Of a stretch of 64,000 bases of DNA, positions 22,440-31,895 are shown piece by piece. Each line of letters begins with the position of its first letter. Position 1 is the stretch's first letter. The translations under genes and the position numbers were made by a program. Origin of the DNA: Nephrocerus scutellatus. Its lineage: Eukaryota; Arthropoda; Insecta; Diptera; Pipunculidae. The notes under the pieces are model-generated. The model had not been told where the DNA came from and ran no database searches. It worked only from the letters and a program-made list of their open reading frames with translations. The stretch covers positions 84,497,919 to 84,561,918 of the forward strand of contig OX352761.1 of assembly GCA_947095585.1 (NCBI GenBank), given 5' to 3'.

Positions 22440-23646
22440 GTGCATCAGCCTACTTCCGAGGAATAAATAAGCAAGGTTCGTTGGTCGGCCTTTGTTGATC
22501 AAGGAGGTCAAAAAGCAAATTATTACAATTGTTATAATAAAGTATGTTCCGGGCTGGATGATAAATCCTGCGATGTTCTGATAAATAACAATCGATTATT
22601 TTTTTCTTGTGTCCATTGCGCCAAAACGTCGTCAGTATTCATGTCAATGCTCTCTGATATATCCAAAGAGCTAGCAGATTTAAAAATAAAGTTCAATGAC
22701 TTTGTAGAGGACAAAAGTGGTAAAAATTATCACTTAGCACTAGTGTACAAAAGGTGAATTACCTCCGTGTTAATAAAAACATAACAACAGATAGTGCGAC
22801 GCTCTGCTCTGTGACCGCTCTAGCCATGGCTGCTGCTGAAGAAGTTGACATCACTCTATCTCCTTCTTTTGCATCAGTTGTTGCAACTACATCTGATAAC
22901 AATGATCAACATTTTTCTACACCATCTGCTCTACCTTCTGCACGTACTTTTGACACAGTTATTGCTGCTTCTAGCTCCCAAAATATTAGAAGCAATACTG
23001 TGAAAAATACAGTTGTTCGGACGAGGAAAAATAAAGAGATCATAAAGCAAGTTGTCGGCGATAATGACAATACTGATTTAACAGTGGTACAAGCTTTGAA
23101 ATGGGTCCATGTATCATCGTTTGCCTCGACCACTTCTACAGACGATATAATAAAATATGTCAATAAAAGAGCAAGCATAAATGAGTGTCATATGCGGTGC
23201 TATAAACTTTTAAAGAGAGTAACCGATAAAAACTTACTCAAGAGTATAAATTTCAAATTGGGGATCTCATCATCGCTATATGATCAGCTGTTTAAACCTG
23301 CTCTTTGGCCAGTCGCTGTAAGATCTCGTCCGTTCCGCTTTATGCCAAAAAAACGACAGAACAAAATAACAATAGACTTCACATCTGCCGGTGCAGAAGC
23401 TCATTCTTGTGTGTTTGCAGAAAACAACACATCCAAGAATATCAATAATCATTCTAGCAATAGGACCAATACAATCAATGGACTTGTTAACTTCGATTCC
23501 TTCTCTGTTTATTACCAAAATGTTGGCGGATGTCGCACTAAGTTCAGAGAACTCTTTATTGCGATTGAAGACTATTCATATAATGCTGTAGCTTTAACTG
23601 AGACCTGGTTACATGATGCCATTTATTCTTCAGAAATATTTTATTC
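22440..23646 (+). pseudogene. CR1/Jockey-group LINE ORF1 and endonuclease start, copy 2
   Basis: Near-identical to 8450-9627: Cys/His cluster, the WVHVSSFAS block, PALWPVAVRSRPFR, and the endonuclease start VYYQNVGG ... ALTETWLHDAIYSSE. A single-base difference near 22722 (AAAAATTATC here, AAAAAATTATC in copy 1) splits the upstream frame, so the open frame starts at 22754. It ends where unrelated AT-rich sequence replaces the endonuclease. Confidence 0.75.
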
Positions 23647-24068
23647 TTATTTTATTTATTTTATTTATATACATACAAACGCAAATTAAAACTTACTATG
23701 TCACTTTTTGATTTAATTCGGCCTTTTTCGGCTCTATGACCAAACAATAAAAGAATGAGAATTGAAAAATTCGAATTGCAGAAAAACATTTGATATTGCA
23801 TAATTAAACTTGCCACTTTTGGAATTACTAGAGATCTGATTTATTTCGGTCTTTTTTGGCCATATTACGAAACAATGGAAGAATTGGTTACATAAACTCT
23901 TATTAAACTACAACAGCACAAATTTATACACATACAAACAAATTGCAGAAATTATTACGCTATCTAATGCAAACTAAAACTCATATTGTCACCTTTTGGT
24001 TTAACTGGAGCTGCCCTTCAAAAAGCCTATATATTTCTTTAATTTAACCCCTTTAAATTTAACACACA
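23647..24068. other. Unclassified AT-rich insert within the LINE
   Basis: About 420 bases replace roughly 50 bases of copy 1 (9635-9683). Internally there is repetition. A TGTCACTTTTTGATTTAATTCGG segment returns in changed form as TGTCACCTTTTGGTTTAACT, and CGGCCTTTTTCGG as CGGTCTTTTTTGG. I see no open frame, terminal repeat or known motif. Confidence 0.5.
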
Positions 24069-24549
24069 CATTTAAGACATTAAGCGATGGAGTATTGTTT
24101 GCCCTTAGATCTGTATTCAATAGTAAGGAAATGATTTTACCCGATCACATAAGTCTAGAAATAGAGCAATTATGTGTTCAATTATGTGATTGTGTGATGT
24201 TCAATTGTGTGATATTTGATTATAAATTATTATGTATTAATGGATGGAATACATCATAAGTGTATTCTTTTAAACTTTAATTTTAGTATATTTTCATATA
24301 TTGATACAGCATATAATAGTAGGATTAATTACGATTACAACTTTGTAAAAGCAGATTACAATGCAATAAATCATATCTTAGCAACGCTTAAGTGGTATGA
24401 AATTTTCGCGAACTTAAACTTAACATCTTGTAATGAAATTTTTACTAACACTATTTTTTGTAAATACCATTTATTTATTTCTAAAAAGAAGTTTCCGTAG
24501 GGAAATAAGCCAGTTTGGTTCAATAAAAGTTTAAACAGGTTAAAAAATA
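24069..24549 (+). pseudogene. LINE endonuclease/linker remnant, copy 2
   Basis: Matches 9684-10168. It holds broken frames with the linker text YNFVKADYNAINHILATLKW and KKKFP. RT is missing, as in copy 1. Confidence 0.65.
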
Positions 24550-24719
24550 TCTATATAAATAAAAATGAATGTTGCTAAGCGCAAAACTCGAGAACGGCTC
24601 GATGAATTCGGCTAATTTTTTTTTCGTATGTTCCTGAAGGTACACGGAATGTTTTTAATTAAAAAAAAATCAGTTTGATCAACCGAAGAGATGTTGGCTT
24701 AATTATTAACAAAAGCCCA
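24550..24719 (+). mobile_element. Helitron 5'-end fragment, copy 2
   Basis: Same 170-bp truncated Helitron end as at 10169-10338, again directly followed by a second TCTATATAAATAAAAATG start. Confidence 0.65.
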
Positions 24720-25431
24720 TCTATATAAATAAAAATGAATGTTGCTAAGTGGATTGTATCATTGAGGCAAAAGTGATGAAATAGACAATTATAAGTACTG
24801 ACCACTGTCACTTAATAAAATTTTGGCCAATCATAATATCATGTAAAACAAAAATAGAAATCAATATTATAGTAATAATATTCTTGATTTTTTTTTATTG
24901 TGTGTTCCGTGTGATTACATTACGACCCATGCCGCCAAAACGTGAGGGCAGTAATTTGGGTCGAAGAACTCGAAATGCTACAAACCAAGCAAATTTCAAT
25001 CTAATCGGAATACAGAACAAAGTGAAGTTCGCAATGGAATTGAAAGGATTAGGTTACGTGCAACGCGCCGTCTTCGAACTGCTTCCAATGTTTCACGAGC
25101 GGCTTTCAGTTACAATGTTTCAATTGACTACAGTTCTTACGAATGCGTTGCTATTGGACCTATGAACTTAATTTTCCCATATTGTAAGGCATTGAAATAT
25201 AAAAATGAAACAAATGGATTGTGTTGCGCAAATAGAAAATGATTCCCATTGGGATCAAACCTAAAATGATGCTGTAATTTCTTCAAAACCTCAGCAAATA
25301 CGAACATTATTTTCTATAATTATATCGACATGCTTCCCGTCAAAACCAATTGATTTATGGATCAAGTACAAAGATGATATGTGTGACGATATTTTGCATC
25401 AAAAGCGCACTAGAACAGGGAATATATATTT
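24720..25431 (+). pseudogene. Helitron 2, 5' part with N-terminal coding remnant
   Basis: Runs from the TC end through MPPKREGSNLGRRTRNATNQ (about 24931) to the helicase start, where the gypsy element interrupts it. The same region of Helitron 1 reads on without interruption at 19940-19960. The HUH domain is missing here too, so the internal deletion predates the block duplication. Confidence 0.8.
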
Positions 25432-25705
25432 AGTGCTTTTGTATTTCTCGGGCACTAATAACTATGAAAGAGAATTGTGTCGAGAGATAAGATTTAAGAT
25501 ATTTTCTAAAAAAAGGTTTTTTATTTAAATATAAGGTATTTTGTATTATGCTTGCCAGTCGCTGCGCAAAAAATAATCCGAAAAGAACAAAGAACAAAAA
25601 TGTAATGTGTCTGAAAAAAAGGAAAGTCACTGTCGCGGCGCTGCGAGCGTTGATAGGTCTGTTTTATAGGATCAGTTACAGGTCTGTTCGATGAAATTGG
25701 CTACA
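25432..25705 (-). mobile_element. Gypsy A 3' LTR (sense on minus strand)
   Basis: In the sense direction it starts TGTAGCCAATTTC and ends ...CAAAAGCACT. It matches 29834-30107 along its whole length with very few differences (for example GTGTCG here, ATGTCG there). Confidence 0.85.
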
Positions 25706-28700
25706 GTACTCCCCGCCTAGATGAAAATTGGTGTTTATCGATAAATTTATCCGGAATTCGTACCGGCCGCCCAGATCGGGTGGTTTTCGTCGATGTTGGT
25801 ACTTTCGTAGGAGTAACCGGTTTGTTTGATGTTCGTAAAGTTGACGTCGGCACCACCTCTGTTGCTTCGTTGGTTACGGGCATATAAGCTGGCTTAAGGC
25901 GATCGATAGTGACGTTTGAATCACGATTCGGCAGTCGCAAACGAAAATATTTTGATGTTCGATCGAGCACTTCGAAAGGTCCGTTATATGGACGCGTTAA
26001 ACTCGGGCGAATAGAATCGTCGCGAAGAAATACATGCGTCGCTGTTTTCAAATCACCATGTATGAATACTTTTTTTTTGCAATGCCACGCCGTCGTCGTT
26101 GGACGAATATCGCGCATGGCGCTTCGCAGATCGATGACTGTTTGCGTTTCTGTCTTGCCTGATGGCTGCTCGTCGAAAAATTCGCCAGGTAAGCGAAGTG
26201 TTGTACCGAAAACAAGTTCGGCCGGTGATGCATTTAAATCCTCTTTATACGTTGCACGGAGGCCGAGGAGAATTGTTGGTAAATGTATTGCCCATTTTTC
26301 GGTGTTGTGACAGAGGATTGCTGACTTCAATGTGCGATGCCATCTCTCAATTAGGCCGTTTGCTTGCGGATGATATGCGGTTGTTCTAAAATGCTGAGTT
26401 CCGAGCATTCGCATGAGTTCGTTGAAGAGATGCGAATCAAATTGAGCGCCTCGGTCCGTTGTAATTGCTTTTGGAACGCCATATTTTGCTATCCAGCCAG
26501 AGATGAGTGCATTTGCAACAGTTGGTGCTGACATATCAGGAATTGGAATCGCTTCTGGCCAACGTGTGAAACGGTCGATTATCGTTAAGCAGTAGCGATT
26601 TCCTTCGGATGGTGGAAACGGTCCGACGAGATCAATGTTTATGTGAGCGAATCGTTCACTCGGCGATTCGAATTGTTGTAACGGCGCATGTGTATGACGT
26701 CCAATTTTTGCTCGTTGACATTTTAAGCAGCTTCGAACGTATTTTGCAACATCAGATCGAATGCCAGGCCAAACCAATCGTTTAGTCATCAATCTAACCG
26801 AGGCACGTACTCCAGGATGCGAGATGTCGTGGATCGCCTGAGTGAATTGGTTTCGGAATCTTTCTGTGACAAACGGACGAATGTTGTCTGTTGAATAGTC
26901 GCAAAAAAGTCGCTTCGAGCTGCCTGGAATGGTGAAAAGTTTTAGTTTAATCGAAACGTCGATATTACCTTTTTCGAGTAGCAATTTTAATTCATCATCG
27001 TTTCGTTGATCATCCGCTAATTTTTCGTAGTCGATCTGGGCAGTGGAATGGATGCTTTCGACTCGTGACAATAGGTCGGCGGTAACATTTTCAGCTCCTT
27101 TTACGTGTCTAATATCGGTGGTTATTTGTCCGATGTAATCAAGTTGCCTTGCTTGACGATCGTTGGCTTTCTCGGGTTTTTGTGCGAAGGCAAAGGTGAG
27201 CGGTTTATGATCGGTATAGATGTGACATCTTCTTCCTTGCAGCATGAATTTGAAATGTTTTACTGCCAAGTACATTGCTGTGAGTTCGCGGTCATACGTA
27301 CTGTAGCGAAGCTGCGCCTTGTCGAACTTTTTCGAGAAAAAACCAAGCGGTTGTAGCGCGTTGTCTACGACTTGATGAAGAACTGCACCAGCAGCAATGT
27401 CTGAAGCATCGACATAAAGCGATAGTTCTGCTGTTTTTGATGGATGTGCGAGTAAAGCTGCGTTGGACAAATCGAGTTTGCATTTTTCAAATGCTTTTTT
27501 TGCTTCGTTCGTCCACGTAAGCAGCGTTCGATCGTTTTTTTTGTTTCCTGGAATCATTTCAAGCAATTTGGCTTGCGTTTCGATGGCGTTTGGCATGAAC
27601 TTGCGATAGAAGTTGAGTGTTGCCAAAAAACTTTTTAATTGCTTGACCATGGTCGGAAGTGGAAACGTTTTAATGGCTTGAATCTTTTCGGGCAACGGCA
27701 AAAGTCCTCGAGATGACACGCAATGTCCCAGAAATTCGATTTCTTGCTTACCGAATTCACATTTCCCGATATTTATCGCCAAGTTGTATTGCTTTAGTCT
27801 TTCAAATAGTATTCGCAAGTGTTCATGATGCTCTTCGGGCGTCGTTGAGGCGATGCACAAATCGTCTATGTATGCAAACACGAAATCGAGGCCACGGCAA
27901 ACTTCATGAATTAGACGTTGAAATGTTTGCGCGGCATTACAAAGTCCAAACGTCATGAATTTGAACTCGAACAGCCCGAATGGCGTCGTAATAGCCGTCT
28001 TTTTAATGTCCTCTTCAGCGACCGGAACTTGATGAAAGGCCTTTTGCAAGTCGATCTTTGAAAATATGGTCTTACCTTGCAAATTACCAGCGAAGTCGTT
28101 CAAATATGGTATGGGATAACGATCCGGAATCGTTATCGCGTTTAAAGCGCGATAATCCCCGCACGGGCGCCATGAACCATCGGATTTCCTTACCATATGA
28201 AGCGGGCTTGCCCAACAACTGCTTGACGGTCGGCATATTCCTGCTTTTATCAAACAATCGAATTCCTTTTGGGCTGCTTCAAGTTTTTCGGGATCCAATC
28301 GTCGAGGTCGAGCGTAGACGGGTTGTCCTGTCGTGATGATTTGATGTATTACAGCGGAGAAAACTTTGCTTCCTGGCTAAGGCAGTTTGATAATTTGTTT
28401 GTATTCCTCGAGAAGATCAGCATAAATCGAATTTAAATAATATGCCTTGAATTTAGTCGTGTCTTTAACCATGATGCGGAAACAGGTTGAATTAAGGCCA
28501 GTGAGTGGATCGATTATTCTTTTTCCCATCAAGTCGATTAATAAGCCGAATTTAGTAATAAAATCTGCACCGATGATTGGCGTTGTTACGTCAGCGATTA
28601 AAAACGTCCACATGAAGTCACGTCGTAATCCGAGGTTTACCTTCAGTGTCGTTGTGCCGTAAGTTTTGATTTCTGTGCCGTTCGCTGCGAACAATTTAAC

Positions 28701-28868
28701 GTCTGTTGATTTGCAATTTCCTGCGGACTGACTGAGTGGCATGACTGATACGTCGGCACCAGTATCAATTAAAAATCCGATATTTGTGGATTTGTCGTGT
28801 ATTTTCAGTCGGTTGACGAATTTGGACTCAGGCTGTTCGCTACCTGAATCCGACGCAGGCAGCTGGCT
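25701..28868 (-). pseudogene. pol: Gypsy A pol: protease, RT, RNase H, integrase (one stop)
   Basis: Read on the minus strand. Protease LIDTGADVSVMP is at about 28742-28776. A TAG at 28377-28379 is the only internal stop. Copy B has CAG at this place, so the change is C-to-T in the sense strand. RT starts near 28298, with DYRALN, FSKIDL and catalytic YIDD near residue 145 of that segment. RNase H has YVDASD, YDRELTA and TDHKPL. Integrase has a zinc region ending CLKCQRAK, then [16 protein letters not shown] and LIERWH for D, D, E. The C-terminus ends just inside the LTR. Apart from the stop the frame is continuous, so this element was recently active. Confidence 0.9.
25706..25717 (-). other. 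Gypsy A polypurine tract
   Basis: Sense GGCGGGGAGTAC directly precedes the 3' LTR start TGTAGCC. Confidence 0.7.
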
Positions 28869-29735
28869 TCAGTTTTGATTTGATTTGGCGGCGTTCTTGG
28901 CGTCGAATCTGCACGGCTTGCGACACTGTTTTGCTTCGGCGCCAAACTTCCAATGATACCAGCAATTGGGATGATCTGTACGAGATGAATGTTCTCGAGA
29001 CCTGTGGGCGTCGAACGGTTTATTGCTGCCGCTGTTGACATTGAATCTTTGCTCGAGTTCTGCGATTTGGTTGCTTAACTTCTCGAGTAAATTAATTTCG
29101 GCTGACGCCATCGGTGTAGTTCTTGTATTTTCCAATGATACAGGTGGCTGCGGAGTCGTTTGATAAATAGTGTGATCGCCAATAGTACGCAAACGAATCG
29201 ATTCGACCAATGCATCGGCTGCGACCAGTTGGTCGCTAATTGGCGAATCCTTCATCTGAATAACTGCAGCGTGCGCCATCTCCGGTAATCGTGCGGCCCA
29301 TAAATTGAAAAGTGCGGTGTCGGTCAAAGAATCGTAGGCTAAATTCTTCAACTTTTGGTACAATTTGCTCGGTTTTGAGTCGCCGAGTTGCACTTCACTT
29401 ATAGCTTCGCGGAATCGCTTTTGCTGCGAATCCGAATAAAAAGCGATTATAATTGGCTTAATATGGGTATATTTGTTGCCCACTGGAACCGTGCCGATTT
29501 GCGTTTGTAAAGCACCCAAGTCATTCAGCGGAATTTGCGCCATTATCGAACAATATTTTTTATTATCAACGGTCACGTTGCTAGCCTCGAACCAGAATTC
29601 CAAACTGAGGAAATAATTCTGAAGGTTATGTAAACTGTCGATTAATTTGGGCATCGGCATTCGTGGAATCGTATTGTTTGCGTCTATTCCGTGTGATTCG
29701 TCGTCACCATTCTGTTTTTCTTCTTCGTGAGACAT
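28869..29735 (-). CDS. gag: Gypsy A gag (CsRn1-type)
   Basis: A 288-residue frame starts MSHEEEKQNGDDE. A capsid-like region (FEASNVTVDNKKYCSIMAQI ... LWAARLPEMAHAAV) is followed near the end by a Cys-His motif CWYHWKFGAEAKQCRKPC, that is CX2HX9CX3C, which by recall is the CsRn1-clade signature in place of CCHC knuckles. It ends in TGA, and the same frame continues directly into protease, so gag and pol are separated by one in-frame stop. That arrangement could be stop-codon readthrough or a simple lesion. The protein would build the particle and bind RNA. Confidence 0.85.
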   Translation of the reverse strand: MSHEEEKQNGDDESHGIDANNTIPRMPMPKLIDSLHNLQNYFLSLEFWFEASNVTVDNKKYCSIMAQIPLNDLGALQTQIGTVPVGNKYTHIKPIIIAFYSDSQQKRFREAISEVQLGDSKPSKLYQKLKNLAYDSLTDTALFNLWAARLPEMAHAAVIQMKDSPISDQLVAADALVESIRLRTIGDHTIYQTTPQPPVSLENTRTTPMASAEINLLEKLSNQIAELEQRFNVNSGSNKPFDAHRSREHSSRTDHPNCWYHWKFGAEAKQCRKPCRFDAKNAAKSNQN

Positions 29736-29811
29736 CTCCTTGTTATGTGTGGACGAGCGCGTGTTCTGTAAAACTTCTTAGGTTAGCTGCCGGGCGTGGC
29801 TTAAAAAAAAG

Positions 29812-29829
29812 GGACGTCTGGGGTCACCA
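29812..29829 (-). other. Gypsy A primer binding site
   Basis: Sense TGGTGACCCCAGACGTCC lies just after the LTR end. It resembles the BEL site TGGTGACCCCGACGT with one extra A, so the same tRNA (by recall tRNA-Trp) is likely. Confidence 0.6.
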
Positions 29830-29833
29830 CTTT

Positions 29834-30107
29834 AGTGCTTTTGTATTTCTCGGGCACTAATAACTATGAAAGAGAATTATGTCGAGAGATAAGATTTAAG
29901 ATATTTTCTAAAAAAAGGTTTTTTATTTAAATATAAGGTATTTTGTATTATGCTTGCCAGTCGCTGCGCAAAAAATAATCCGAAAAGAACAAAGAACAAA
30001 AATGTAATGTGTCTGAAAAAAAGGAAAGTCACTGTCGCGGCGCTGCGAGCGTTGATAGGTCTGTTTTATAGGATCAGTTACAGGTCTGTTCGATGAAATT
30101 GGCTACA
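29834..30107 (-). mobile_element. Gypsy A 5' LTR (sense on minus strand)
   Basis: 274 bases matching 25432-25705. In the sense direction it is followed by the primer binding site. The Helitron continues at 30108. Confidence 0.85.
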
Positions 30108-31689
30108 TATATTTACAATACATAAAAGAAATTTACAACGAGGCATTGATAATAAGACATGTGCTTGATGATGTCAAACAAAGTATTATATCAGTTAGGC
30201 ATGGCCGTGTCGAATCGCCCAATGCACGACGCTTTTAATCAAGATTTGCGACGTGACAGTATGATCTCGATGCTTTAAGGGAATCAGTTAGAATAAATGT
30301 TACGCTGTTAAACCAACAACAAAAATATGTCTTTAATTCACTAATGAAAGTTGTAAATGATGGAACTGGAGAAATTTACTTTTTGGACGCTCCAGGTGGT
30401 ACAGGAAAGACTTTTTCGATTTCATTGATTTTAGCAACAATTCGCTCACAAAATGAAATTGCTCTCGCACTTGCTTCATCTGGTATTGCAGCCACATTAT
30501 TGGAAGGAGGTCGAACAGCCCATTCTGCGCTTAAATTACCATTTAATATTCAAATGAAACCCTGACCTGCAACATTTCGAAGAGCTCAGCAATGGCAAAG
30601 GTTTTGCAGCAATGTAAGTTGACAGTATGGGATGGCACATCAAAAGTCTTTGGAGGCGTTAGACAGAACTATGAAAGATCTGCGAAACAATCAAAACCGA
30701 TGGTGGAGCGATGATTTTATTAGCAGGAGATTTCCGTCAAACATTACCAGTGATTCCACGGTCAACGCCAGCGGATGAAATCAATGCATGTTTAAAGTCC
30801 TCCATGTTGTGTAAATACGTCAAGATACTAAATTTAAGCAAGAATATGCGTGTAGAATTGCAAAATGATCGATATGGAGAAATATTTTCTAAACAACTCA
30901 TTGACCTTGGTAATGGCAAAATACCTGTTGATGATACAACTGGCTGTATTACATTTCCTGTCGATTTTTGTCAGTTTACTGAAATAACAACCGAGCTCAT
31001 AAAGAAGGTGTTTCCAAACGTCGCTCAAAAATACAAAGATAATTTTTGGTTGAGCGAACGTGCTATATTAGCTGCCAAAAACACGGATGTAAATGAAATA
31101 AACTTCAACATTCAAAATGAAATTGCAGGTGAATTAAAGACATACAAATCAGTAGATTGCGCAACTAATCAAGATAATATCGTCAACTATCCACCAGAAT
31201 TTTTAAACTCATTCGATTTGCCAGGATTGCCACCCCATAATCTTCAATTGAAAAAAGGATCGGTAGTCATAATGTAACGAAATATTAACCCACCGCGTCT
31301 TTGTAACGGCACAAGGCTATCAGTGAAAAATTTACTTAACAATATAATCGAAGCAACAATTCTAGAAGGAAAATATAAGGGAGAAGAAGTGTTGATACCC
31401 CGCATCCCAATGATTCCAACTGACGTACCATTTGAATTAAAACGACTGCAATTTCCAGTGCGGCTTGCTTTCGCAATGACCATAAATAAATCACATGGTC
31501 AGTCTTTAAGTATTTGCGGAGTTAATCTTGAAAACCAATGCTTCTCTCATGGACAGTTGTATGTTGCCTGCTCCCGCATTGGGAAACCGTCAGATATATT
31601 TGTTTACACGCCAAGTAACCAAACAAAAAATATTGTAATCGCGCGCGCGAATTACCACCCTAAATGAGTTTGATTATCAAAGACTAAAA

Positions 31690-31785
31690 TTTTGCAAGTT
31701 GAATGCCAAGTGTAATTGTGCCAAGTGGAATTGTGCCAGTGGAATTGTGTCCAGTTGAATTGTGTCTAGTGGAATTGGCCTAGAA
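31690..31785 (+). repeat. 15-bp minisatellite near Helitron 3' end
   Basis: Four to five imperfect units of AGTGGAATTGTGTCC lie just downstream of the helicase stop. The same array is at 37515-37610. Confidence 0.8.
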
Positions 31786-31845
31786 TCAAATAACGTGATC
31801 ACTCGGAAATACGTTATATTTATTTAATTTTTACTATTAACTTTT

Positions 31846-31863
31846 GACAGAAGGAAGTCTGTC
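31846..31863 (+). terminator. Helitron 3' terminal hairpin
   Basis: GACAGA-AGGAAG-TCTGTC forms a 6-bp stem close to the element end. Helitrons carry such a hairpin as the transposition terminator. The usual CTRR end after it is not clear here. Confidence 0.6.
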
Positions 31864-31895
31864 CGGGCCATAAAAAAAAATTTAAAAAAAATCTT

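Larger units (their letters stand above)
20737..25431 (+). repeat. Block duplication, copy 2 (array + AT repeat + LINE + Helitron start)
   Basis: This block matches about 7040-10557 joined to 19436-19960, that is, copy 1 as it was before the BEL insertion. The junction with copy 1 is at about 20722-20737, where helicase sequence runs straight into 97-bp repeats. Copy 2 has extra sequence at 21490-21870 and a different stretch at 23647-24068. Confidence 0.85.
25432..30107 (-). mobile_element. Ty3/gypsy element A, CsRn1-like, with both LTRs
   Basis: A 4.68-kb element on the minus strand with 274-bp LTRs (25432-25705 and 29834-30107), primer binding site, gag, pol and polypurine tract. It interrupts Helitron 2. 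The Helitron sequence AATATATATTTACAAT is split with duplicated TATAT-type bases on both sides, but the exact target duplication is blurred by the AT-rich site. The CsRn1 placement rests on the gag CX2HX9CX3C motif and the RT style, by recall. One nonsense codon in pol, plus a TGA between gag and pol, are the visible lesions, so it is close to intact. Confidence 0.9.
30108..31888 (+). pseudogene. Helitron 2, helicase part and 3' end
   Basis: Continues Helitron 2 after the gypsy insertion. 30344-30565 carries Walker A DAPGGTGKTF. 30711-31277 carries LLAGDFRQTLPVIPRSTPADE and later helicase text, and ends in a TAA. 31323-31667 is in the same frame after that stop and carries the C-terminal motifs AMTINKSHGQSL and QLYVACSRIGKPSDIFVY. 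A frameshifted gap lies at 30566-30710. Pif1-like helicases unwind DNA during rolling-circle transposition. This one lacks the HUH nuclease and has at least two breaks, so it is not functional. Confidence 0.85.
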
